From assembly GCA_902801165.1 (NCBI GenBank), contig CADCHI010000008.1, positions 1-64,000 on the forward strand: DNA of 64,000 nucleotides. Direction: 5' to 3'. Shown one piece after another: positions 1-7,584 of the stretch. Source of the DNA: an uncultured Eubacteriales bacterium (GTDB lineage Bacteria; Bacillota; Clostridia; Christensenellales; Aristaeellaceae). The position numbers and the translations under genes are program-made. The first letter of the stretch is position 1, and each line of letters starts with the position of its first letter. Under the pieces are notes generated by a model. The model worked only from the letters and a program-made list of their open reading frames with translations. It searched no databases and was not told the DNA's origin.

Positions 1-749
<749 letters not shown>

Positions 750-762
750 TTATCCTCCTTAC

Positions 763-1042
763 TTAGGGGCTCTGCCCCTAAAACCCTGCTCAAGGGACTA
801 AGCCCCTTGAGAATCCCCATCTATTGCGTCGCTGCGCGACGCAATGAGGGGGAACGATGAATCATATAACTCAGCGTCGCGATAGCGGCGCAATTAGAGT
901 GTGTTTCTAAATGCCGGGAGATGCAGTTTCGAGTGGACTTGGCTGCATTTCAAGGCGATTTTCCGCAGGCTTAGTGGGGCTAAGTCAAGGGAATTCCAAA
1001 GGGATTTAATCCCTTTGGTGGGGTACTAAGGGGCAACGCCCC

Positions 1043-1044
<2 letters not shown>
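763..1044. other. Hairpin-rich spacer between groES and groEL
   Basis: The roughly 300 nt between groES and groEL hold no gene but at least five perfect or near-perfect inverted repeats: 763-781 (TTAGGGGC/GCCCCTAA), 789-811 (CTCAAGGG/CCCTTGAG), 823-845 (10-bp arms ATTGCGTCGC/GCGACGCAAT), 996-1018 (CCAAAGGGAT/ATCCCTTTGG) and 1028-1044 (AAGGGGC/GCCCCTT, touching the groES stop). A dispersed 99-nt repeat lies inside. groES-groEL spacers are usually only tens of bases, so this looks like accumulated insertion material that may also lower groEL transcription or alter message stability. Confidence 0.7.
895..993 (+). repeat. Dispersed 99-nt repeat, copy 1
   Basis: Aligns without gaps to 25475-25573 with 87 of 99 identical positions by hand count. 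The 3' half is almost invariant. It can fold into a TGCAG...CTGCA stem (residues 28-52 of the repeat) and a GGCTTAG/CTAAGTC stem near its end. It codes for nothing recognisable. Both copies lie 150-180 nt upstream of a minus-strand start codon, in the same orientation. Confidence 0.8.
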
Positions 1045-1333
<289 letters not shown>

Positions 1334-1360
1334 TTACCTCCCGGTTGATGTTTGAGTTTG

Positions 1361-1387
1361 TTAGCACTCTTAAAATCTGAGTGCTAA
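1361..1387 (-). promoter_or_regulatory. CIRCE operator (HrcA binding site)
   Basis: TTAGCACTC at 1361-1369, nine unpaired bases, then GAGTGCTAA at 1379-1387. This is an exact match to the CIRCE inverted repeat. It lies between the -10 box and the groES start, where HrcA repressor blocks transcription in the absence of heat stress. Confidence 0.97.
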
Positions 1388-1401
1388 CGCTTACAGATGA
1401 T

Positions 1402-1430
1402 AGTGTAGCCATTTTATATGGAGAAATCAA
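1402..1430 (-). promoter_or_regulatory. Sigma-A promoter of groES
   Basis: On the minus strand TTGATT (1425-1430) and TACACT (1402-1407) are separated by 17 bp. Predicted initiation falls just upstream of the CIRCE element. Confidence 0.8.
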
Positions 1431-1562
1431 GGGCTTTCATGCGGGAATTGCTGTTAAATCTTGGTAAACTCGGACGATAATGGCGGAAAAACAAAAAATC
1501 CGCAAATTCTTCAATCTGCGGATCAGATGCCTCCCGGCTTCCGGGATGCGAGGGGCGAAGAT

Positions 1563-1913
1563 TCAGCCTTCCTTCTGCCACTGGGCGTAGACGTCGGGAC
1601 AGTAGCCCACGGCGGCCTTTTTGCCGTTGCGCACGATGGGCTGGCGCAGCACCTGGGGGTGCTCCAGCAGGGCGTCCTCCCTCTGGGCCGGGGCGATGTA
1701 CTGCACCAGCGCCAGGGCGTCCCTGTCCCTGCATTCGGGGTCGATCAGCGCGTCCAGGCCGCCGCAGGCCTGCGCGGCGCTGCGCAGCTCGCCCCGGCTG
1801 ATGCCCTTGTCGTTCAAATCGATCACCTGGGCCTTGACGCGGCGCTCCTTGAACCAGCGCTCGGCCTTGCGGGTGTCGCTGCTCTTCTTGGTGCCGAAGA
1901 TCTGTATGTTCAC
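1563..1913 (-). CDS. ArsC/Spx-family thioredoxin-fold protein lacking the usual cysteine
   Basis: A 116-residue small ArsC-family protein. It reads NIQIFGTKKSSDTRKAERWF at the N-terminus, GGLDALIDPECRDRDALAL in the middle and PIVRNGKKAAVGYCPDVY near the end, the layout of the clostridial arsenate-reductase-like family. Members I recall have a cysteine in the TKKxxDT loop; here that position is serine, so arsenate or thiol redox chemistry by the usual route is doubtful. The start is a GTG (complement of 1911-1913) with GGAGGG about 9 nt before it; an ATG farther upstream would add an unconserved Arg/Pro-rich stretch. It has its own promoter and appears monocistronic. Confidence 0.88.
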   Translation of the reverse strand: MNIQIFGTKKSSDTRKAERWFKERRVKAQVIDLNDKGISRGELRSAAQACGGLDALIDPECRDRDALALVQYIAPAQREDALLEHPQVLRQPIVRNGKKAAVGYCPDVYAQWQKEG

Positions 1914-1968
1914 GGTCGAAACCCTCCGTTCCGCGCCTCGCCGGCGGGGTGCCGGCGGCCGCGCTTCC

Positions 1969-1997
1969 AGTATAAACCCTCGCGGCGCGAATTGCAA
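1969..1997 (-). promoter_or_regulatory. Promoter of the ArsC-like gene
   Basis: Minus strand TTGCAA (1992-1997), 17-bp spacer, TATACT (1969-1974), about 55 bp upstream of the GTG start. Confidence 0.7.
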
Positions 1998-2057
1998 GCC
2001 GCCCCGGAAGAGTAGGGCGGGGAAATGTGAATTGTGTGAAAAGTCCGTTGAACGGGG

Positions 2058-2086
2058 TTGACAAGGCCGGCCTTTTGGATTAAACT
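2058..2086 (+). promoter_or_regulatory. Sigma-A promoter of the T-box leader
   Basis: TTGACA (2058-2063), 17-bp spacer and TAAACT (2081-2086), placed directly in front of the T-box leader. Confidence 0.8.
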
Positions 2087-2093
2087 TTAGCCA

Positions 2094-2378
2094 ATTAAAT
2101 CATAAACAAATGCGATGACGGCATTATGCGTTTTGTGGTCCACTTCAGAGAGCCGGCGGGCGGTGCGAGCCGGTGTGTGCGCGAATCAGCAGTCTCATGC
2201 CCGAGCAGATCTCCTGAAACAGTTGGGTTCGCGCCTGCGGAGTAAGGAGATACGGCAGCCCCGTTACCATGGCTAAGCGCTTGTTGGAGCGCTGATGAGT
2301 GGCCGCGCATGCGGCAATCCGGGTGGTACCGCGATACTATGTAATCGTCCCAGAAGTCGAAAGACCTCTGGGTTTTTT
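2094..2378 (+). promoter_or_regulatory. T-box leader upstream of LeuA-like gene
   Basis: The conserved T-box GGGTGGTACCGCG is at 2321-2333. Stem I hallmarks are visible upstream: GATGAC at the base, CAGAGAGCC with GGTGCGAGCC in the distal part, and CAGCCCCGTTACC before the antiterminator region. An intrinsic terminator follows. Uncharged tRNA binding would favour antitermination and expression of the downstream gene. I could not settle the specifier codon: ATC (Ile) after the GA-rich loop and CTC (Leu) nearer the basal stem both have a following purine. Either is a branched-chain amino acid, consistent with the LeuA-like product. Confidence 0.93.
2349..2378 (+). terminator. T-box-controlled intrinsic terminator
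   Basis: CCCAGA (2349-2354) pairs with TCTGGG (2367-2372), with an inner GTC/GAC pairing and a GAAA loop, followed by six T residues (2373-2378). Confidence 0.9.
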
Positions 2379-2463
2379 CATGGCGCTGCCGCCGAACCGA
2401 TTCCATCCCAGAAGCCGCCCCGAGGGACGGCGCCCCGAGGACCAACTGCATAGGAGTGACAAG

Positions 2464-3873
2464 ATGAAGACCATCAAACTGATTGACATGACGCTGAAGG
2501 AAGCCCCCGCCGTGCGCGGCGGCGCGCTGTCGTTCAAGGAGAAGCTGGAGATCGCCCGCACCCTGGACCGCCTGAAGGTGGACGCCATCGAGCTGCCGCC
2601 GATCACGTCCAGCAAGGCCGATCACCTGGCGGCCAAGACCATCGCCTCCATGGTGAACGCGGCCCTGTCCGCTGAGGTGAGCATCGCGGGCGACGAACTG
2701 GAGGCGACCTGGGAGAGCGTTCGCGGCGCCCGGCACCCCCAGCTGAACCTCTCCGCGCCGGTCTCTCCCGTGCAGATGGAGTATACCTGCAACAAGAAGG
2801 CCCCCGCCATGCTGGAGGCGATCTCCGAGCGGGTGAAGCAGGCCCGGTTCCACTGCGAGACCGTGGAGTTCTCCGCCGTGGACGCCACCCGCGCCGAGCT
2901 GGAGTTCCTGTGCTCGGCGGTGGCCGCCGCCATCGAGGCCGGCGCGAGCCGCGTGACGCTGTGCGACACCGCCGGCGTGCTGCTGCCCAATGAGTTCGGC
3001 GCCTTTGTCTCCGCGGTGAAGGCGGGCGTGCCCGCCCTGGAGGGCGTGGAGCTGTACGTGCAGATCAGCGACGCCATGAGCATGGCCGCGGCCTGCGCCG
3101 CCGCCGCCATCGCCGCGGGCGCCGACGGCGTCAAGTGCGCCGCTGTGGCCGCGGGCTGGCCTACCCTGGAGCAGATGGCCAAGCTGACCCAGGTGAAGGG
3201 CGTCGACATGGACATCGCCATCGCCCTGCGCACCACGGAGCTGACCCGCGCCGTGGGCCAGCTGAACTGGATGCTCCAGCCCCAGAAGGAGGAGGAATCC
3301 CCGCTGGGCAACGTGGCCATCGGCGATGTCGCCGGGGTCTGCCTGGACGCCAACGACGAGATCGGCGAGGTGATCAAGGTGGTCCGCCAGCTGGGCTACG
3401 ACCTGTCCGAGGAGGACAACGCCAAGGTGTACGAGTCCTTCCGCCGCGTGGCCGCGAAGAAGCACTTCGTGGGCACCCGGGAGCTGGACGCCATCGTGGC
3501 CAGCACGGCGCTGCAGGTGCCCAGCACCTATCACATCGAAAACTACGTGATCAACAGCGGCAACGTGATCACCGCCACCGCCAACATCCTGCTGGACAGG
3601 AACGGCGAAAAGCTGCGGGGCGTGGGCGTCGGCGACGGCCCCATCGATGCCGCCTTCCTGGCCATCGAGCAGATCATCGGCCACCACTACGAGCTGGACG
3701 ACTTCCAGATCCAGACCGTCACCGAGGGCCGCGATGCCATGGGCAGCGCCCTGGTCAAGCTCCGCGCGGGCGGCAGGGTGTATTCCGGCAACGGCATCTC
3801 CACCGACATCATCGGCGCCTCCATCCGCGCGTACATCAGCGCCTTGAACAAGATCGTGTACGAGGAGAATTGA
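2464..3873 (+). CDS. LeuA-like protein with degenerate catalytic motifs and intact regulatory domain
   Basis: 469 residues, shaped like 2-isopropylmalate/citramalate synthase: an HMGL-type TIM barrel (about 1-280), a linker, and a C-terminal LeuA dimer/regulatory domain (about 345-469, from VPSTYHIENY to SIRAYISALNKI). The catalytic signatures are altered. The LRDG motif reads TLKEAP (residues 10-15), and the metal-binding HxH of the family reads QIS (200-202) in YVQISDAMSM. The usual GNGERTGN loop is AAVAAGWPT. It is therefore either a non-catalytic, possibly leucine-sensing paralogue or an enzyme with different chemistry. The ATG at 2464 follows TAGGAGTG. A T-box leader controls it. Family assignment is firm; function is not. 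Confidence 0.85.
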   Translation: MKTIKLIDMTLKEAPAVRGGALSFKEKLEIARTLDRLKVDAIELPPITSSKADHLAAKTIASMVNAALSAEVSIAGDELEATWESVRGARHPQLNLSAPVSPVQMEYTCNKKAPAMLEAISERVKQARFHCETVEFSAVDATRAELEFLCSAVAAAIEAGASRVTLCDTAGVLLPNEFGAFVSAVKAGVPALEGVELYVQISDAMSMAAACAAAAIAAGADGVKCAAVAAGWPTLEQMAKLTQVKGVDMDIAIALRTTELTRAVGQLNWMLQPQKEEESPLGNVAIGDVAGVCLDANDEIGEVIKVVRQLGYDLSEEDNAKVYESFRRVAAKKHFVGTRELDAIVASTALQVPSTYHIENYVINSGNVITATANILLDRNGEKLRGVGVGDGPIDAAFLAIEQIIGHHYELDDFQIQTVTEGRDAMGSALVKLRAGGRVYSGNGISTDIIGASIRAYISALNKIVYEEN

Positions 3874-3906
3874 GCGGAGCTCAATTCTCTGAGGCAACAG
3901 TCAGCA

Positions 3907-4099
3907 GGCATTAGGCAACAGGCAACAGTCAGAATGCCGGATGATGAGTCGACAGGCAGCTGGCGTTAGGCAACAGGCATTAGGCAACAGGCAGTAGTCA
4001 GAATGCTGGGATTTGCTGGAGTAAGTTACCTTGACGGGTTAAACTATTCCTGTTTCCTGTTTCCTGTTTCCTGTTCCCTGTTCCCTGTTCCCTGTTCCC
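3907..4099. repeat. Two inverted heptamer repeat arrays
   Basis: The intergenic stretch after the LeuA-like gene holds 7-bp repeats. Left array: units of ACAGGCA and variants on the plus strand, including a 31-nt block at 3907-3937 repeated at 3976-4006 with two differences. Right array (4047-4099): four TTCCTGT units then three TCCCTGT units, that is ACAGGAA/ACAGGGA on the minus strand. The two arrays are thus inverted relatives that could pair across about 40 bp. No coding sequence is seen in 3874-4132. Confidence 0.85.
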
Positions 4100-4132
4100 G
4101 GCGCCCTTCAACCACAACACAGAGGTAATCAT

Positions 4133-6631
4133 ATGAAATTATCCTTCTCTATTCAATATTGGAAAGAACTGGACTGGGGCGGCTTCGTCTCCGCGGCGCT
4201 GGACGCGCGGCTGGGGGGCATCGAGCTGTTCGACGTGAACGGCCCGGCGTTTGCCGGCAAGGGCAGCCCCACCAACCCGGAGCGGGCCGCGGCCACCCGC
4301 CGCCACCTGACCAACCAGGGCCTTTCGCTGCCCTGCCTGGACACCGTGGGCGACTTCACCGACCAGCGCTTCGTGGCGGAGCTGTCCGAGTGCGTCGAGG
4401 TGGCGGTGAACCTGGGCATCCCCTGCGTGGGCATCCACACCGACGAGAGCAACCAGGCCGCCTGCGCCGAGCGCGTGGCCCGGCTGCTGGAGGTGGTGGG
4501 GGACGCGCCGGTCTGCCTGCTGGTGGAGACCACCGGCGTCTACGCCGACACCGCCCAGCTGCGCGGGCTGCTGAACCGCTTCGCGGACGATCGCCTGGCG
4601 GCCCTGTGGGACGTCCACTCCACCTGCGTGTGCGGCGAGGAGGACGCTGAGGTCACCATCACCAATCTGGGCGCCTATGTGCGCCACGTGCACATCCACG
4701 ACTATCGCAAGGAGAGTGGCGCGGCGGTGCCGGAGCTGATCGGCGAGGGCAGCCTGCCCATCCGCGACGTGATGGACGCGCTGCGCAGCGTGAACTACGA
4801 CGGGTTCGTCTCCCTGGTGTGGAACCCGGCCTGGATCGACGGGCTCAGCGACATCGAGATCATACTGACCCACTTCGCCAGCTGCATGTCCCGCTTCGAG
4901 AGCACCCGCCGGGCGCGCAAGCACCACTACTGGAACAAGGCCCACACCGGCACCTATCCCTGGAAGCAGCAGACGCTGATCGACAAGACCTTCCCCCAGG
5001 TGCTGGATACGATGGTGGACCTCTATCCCGACCAGCTGGCCGTGAAGTTCACCACCCTGGACTACACCCGCACCTACAGCCAGTTCCGGGACGACGTGGA
5101 CGAGTTCGCCCGCACCCTGGTGTCCCTGGGCGTGCGCGCCGGCAGCAAGGTGACCATCTGGGCCACCAACGTGCCCCAGTGGTTCCTCACCTTCTGGGCG
5201 ACCACCAAGATCGGCGCCGTGCTGGTGACCATGAACACCGCCTACAAGATCCACGAGGCGGAGTACCTGCTGCGCCAGTCCGACACCCACACCCTGGTGA
5301 TGATCGAGGGCTACCGCGATTCCAACTACAACCAGATCATCAACGAGCTGTGCCCGGAGCTGGCGACCCTCAAGCCCGGCCAGCCGATGCACGCCAAGCG
5401 CTTGCCGTTTTTGAGGAACGTGATTACCGTGGGCTTCCGCATGCCCGGCGCGCTCACCTGGCAGGAGTCCCTGGAGTATGCCGCCCGCACCCCCGTGGAG
5501 GAGATCCGCCGCATGGCCGCCGCCGTGGACGTGAACGACGTGTGCAACATGCAGTACACCTCCGGTACCACCGGCTTCCCCAAGGGCGTGATGCTGACCC
5601 ACTACAACATCGTCAACGACGGCAAGATGATCGGCGACGGCATGGACCTGTCCACCGCGGACCGCATGATGATCCAGGTGCCCATGTTCCACTGCTTCGG
5701 CATGGTGCTGGCGATGACCGCCACCATGACCCACGGCGGCACCATCCTGCCGATTCCCTACTTCAGCCCGAAGTCGTCTCTGGCCTGCATCCACAACGAG
5801 CACATCACCGCCTTCCACGGCGTGCCCACGATGTTCATCGCCATGCTGGCCCACCCGGACTTTGAAAAGACGGACTTCTCCCACATGCGCACCGGCATCA
5901 TGGCCGGCAGCCCGTGCCCCATCGCCGTGATGCGGGACGTGGTGGAGAAGATGCACATGCCGGAGATCGTCATCGTCTACGGCCAGACCGAGGCGTCCCC
6001 CGGCTGCACCATGAGCCGCACCACCGACCCGCTGGAGGTGCGCGTGGCCACCGTCGGCAGCGCCTTCCCGGAGGTGGAGTGCAAGATCGTGGACCCGGAG
6101 ACCGGCGAGGACTGCCCCGACGAGGTGATCGGCGAGTTCGTGGCCCGGGGCTACAACATCATGAAGGGCTACTACAAGATGCCCAAGGCCACTGCCGCCG
6201 CCATCGACAGGGACGGCTGGCTGCACACCGGCGACCTGGCCTGCCGCACCCCCGAGGGCAACTACCGCATCACCGGCCGTCTGAAGGACATGATCATCCG
6301 CGGCGGCGAGAACATCTATCCCAAGGAGATCGAGGAGTTCATCTACACCCACCCGAAGGTCTCGGACGTGCAGGTCATCGGCGTGCCCGACAAGGCCATG
6401 GGCGAGGAAATCATGGCCTGCATCATCCTCAAGGAGGGCGAGACCATGACCGTCCAGGAGATGAAGCAGTACGTGCTCGATCACATGGCCAAGCACAAGG
6501 TGCCCAAGTACATCGACTTCGTGGACGGCTTCCCGATGAACGACGCCGGCAAGATCCAGAAGTACAAGATGCGCGAGCAGGCCATCCAGAAGCTGGGCCT
6601 GCAGAAGGACGCGGCGATCGAGACGGCCTGA
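4133..6631 (+). CDS. Fusion of sugar-isomerase-like TIM barrel and AMP-binding acyl-CoA synthetase
   Basis: 832 residues with two domains. Residues 1 to about 260 resemble the AP-endonuclease-2/xylose-isomerase-like TIM barrels (sugar phosphate isomerase/epimerase), with metal-ligand-like VETTG, WDVHST and VHIHDYR. The last strand reads SLVWNP where a glutamate is usual, so activity is uncertain. Residues 275 to about 825 form a complete acyl-CoA synthetase: YTSGTTGFPKGVMLTH near 474, YGQTEASPG, DGWLHTGDLA and GRLKDMIIRGGENIYPKEIE, ending with the NDAGKIQK lysine motif. It would activate a carboxylic acid to its CoA ester; the substrate is unknown. The ATG at 4133 follows AGAGG. The long open frame is continuous, so the fusion is not a frameshift artefact. 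Confidence 0.9.
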   Translation: MKLSFSIQYWKELDWGGFVSAALDARLGGIELFDVNGPAFAGKGSPTNPERAAATRRHLTNQGLSLPCLDTVGDFTDQRFVAELSECVEVAVNLGIPCVGIHTDESNQAACAERVARLLEVVGDAPVCLLVETTGVYADTAQLRGLLNRFADDRLAALWDVHSTCVCGEEDAEVTITNLGAYVRHVHIHDYRKESGAAVPELIGEGSLPIRDVMDALRSVNYDGFVSLVWNPAWIDGLSDIEIILTHFASCMSRFESTRRARKHHYWNKAHTGTYPWKQQTLIDKTFPQVLDTMVDLYPDQLAVKFTTLDYTRTYSQFRDDVDEFARTLVSLGVRAGSKVTIWATNVPQWFLTFWATTKIGAVLVTMNTAYKIHEAEYLLRQSDTHTLVMIEGYRDSNYNQIINELCPELATLKPGQPMHAKRLPFLRNVITVGFRMPGALTWQESLEYAARTPVEEIRRMAAAVDVNDVCNMQYTSGTTGFPKGVMLTHYNIVNDGKMIGDGMDLSTADRMMIQVPMFHCFGMVLAMTATMTHGGTILPIPYFSPKSSLACIHNEHITAFHGVPTMFIAMLAHPDFEKTDFSHMRTGIMAGSPCPIAVMRDVVEKMHMPEIVIVYGQTEASPGCTMSRTTDPLEVRVATVGSAFPEVECKIVDPETGEDCPDEVIGEFVARGYNIMKGYYKMPKATAAAIDRDGWLHTGDLACRTPEGNYRITGRLKDMIIRGGENIYPKEIEEFIYTHPKVSDVQVIGVPDKAMGEEIMACIILKEGETMTVQEMKQYVLDHMAKHKVPKYIDFVDGFPMNDAGKIQKYKMREQAIQKLGLQKDAAIETA

Positions 6632-6638
6632 TGGCACT

Positions 6639-6667
6639 CCTTCCCGGCGCACACGCCGCCGGGAAGG
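6639..6667 (+). other. Intergenic hairpin
   Basis: CCTTCCCGG (6639-6647) pairs with CCGGGAAGG (6659-6667) just after the fusion gene. There is no T-tract, so RNA processing or stabilisation is as likely as termination. Confidence 0.5.
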
Positions 6668-6777
6668 CATCGAAGATCGGGGACGGCGGCGCGGCGGACC
6701 GATCCATGGGAATGTGCCGCCGCCCTTTCGCCCCCGATGCCTCGGGCAGGATTGCCCGCATATAAAAGGAATTATTT

Positions 6778-7584
6778 ATGTATAAGATCTTTGACGCCCA
6801 CTGCCACATCTATCCCGAGGCGATATCGCTGAAGGCGGTGGAGGCGGTGGACCGGTTTTACGATCACCTGCCGGCGGAGCACTTCGACGGCACCACCGCC
6901 ACGCTGCGCCGCTCCGGCGCGGAGGCGGGGATCTCCCACTACCTGGTGCACTCGGTGGCCACCAAGCCCCACCAGGTGTCCAGCATCAACCGCTTCATCG
7001 CCCGGGAGGTGGAGGCGTCCGAAGGCGCTTTCACCGGCATGGGCACCATGCACCTGGATTCCGACGACCTGCGCCGGGACTTCGACGAGCTGGCGGCGCT
7101 GGGCCTGAAGGGCGTGAAGCTGCACCCGGACATCCAGCGCTTCAACGCCGACGATCCCCGGGCCATGGAGATCTACGCCATGTGCGAGGACGCCGGCCTG
7201 CCGGTGCTGGTGCACACCGGCGATTACCGCTACGACTACTCCAACCCGCCCCGGATCGCGAACATCCTGCGGGCCTTCCCGAAATTGAAGTTCATCGGGG
7301 CCCACTTCGGCGGCTGGAGCGTGTGGGAGGAGGCCGCCCGGGCGCTGTCGGATTTCCCCAACATCGTGGTGGACTCCTCCTCGACCCTCTACGCCGTGAA
7401 GCCGGAGACGGTGAGGGAACTCATCCGGATCTGGACGCCGGACCGGGTGATGTTCGGTACGGACTATCCCCTGTGGCCCCAGAGGCGGGACATCGACGCG
7501 CTGCTGGCCTTGGAGCTGGATGAGAAGGACTACTGGAAGATCTTCTGGGACAACGCGGCGGCGCTGTTCGAGGTGAAGCCATGA
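6778..7584 (+). CDS. Amidohydrolase-2 family metal-dependent hydrolase
   Basis: 268 residues of the ACMSD/amidohydrolase-2 TIM-barrel family. FDAHCHIYP supplies the HxH metal site; KLHPDIQ, VLVHTGDY and FIGAHFGG carry later ligands, and MFGTDYPLWP the conserved aspartate. It probably hydrolyses or decarboxylates a small carboxylate, but the substrate cannot be read from sequence. The ATG at 6778 follows AAAGGA. Its stop overlaps the next start as ATGA, so it is translationally coupled to the zinc-ribbon/PFOR frame and likely belongs with the upstream CoA ligase. Confidence 0.87.
   Translation: MYKIFDAHCHIYPEAISLKAVEAVDRFYDHLPAEHFDGTTATLRRSGAEAGISHYLVHSVATKPHQVSSINRFIAREVEASEGAFTGMGTMHLDSDDLRRDFDELAALGLKGVKLHPDIQRFNADDPRAMEIYAMCEDAGLPVLVHTGDYRYDYSNPPRIANILRAFPKLKFIGAHFGGWSVWEEAARALSDFPNIVVDSSSTLYAVKPETVRELIRIWTPDRVMFGTDYPLWPQRRDIDALLALELDEKDYWKIFWDNAAALFEVKP

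Noticed and set aside
2095..3897. 600-codon antisense frame over the LeuA-like gene and T-box
   Set aside because: Same high-GC shadow effect; it has no ribosome binding site or conserved motif and covers an RNA leader.
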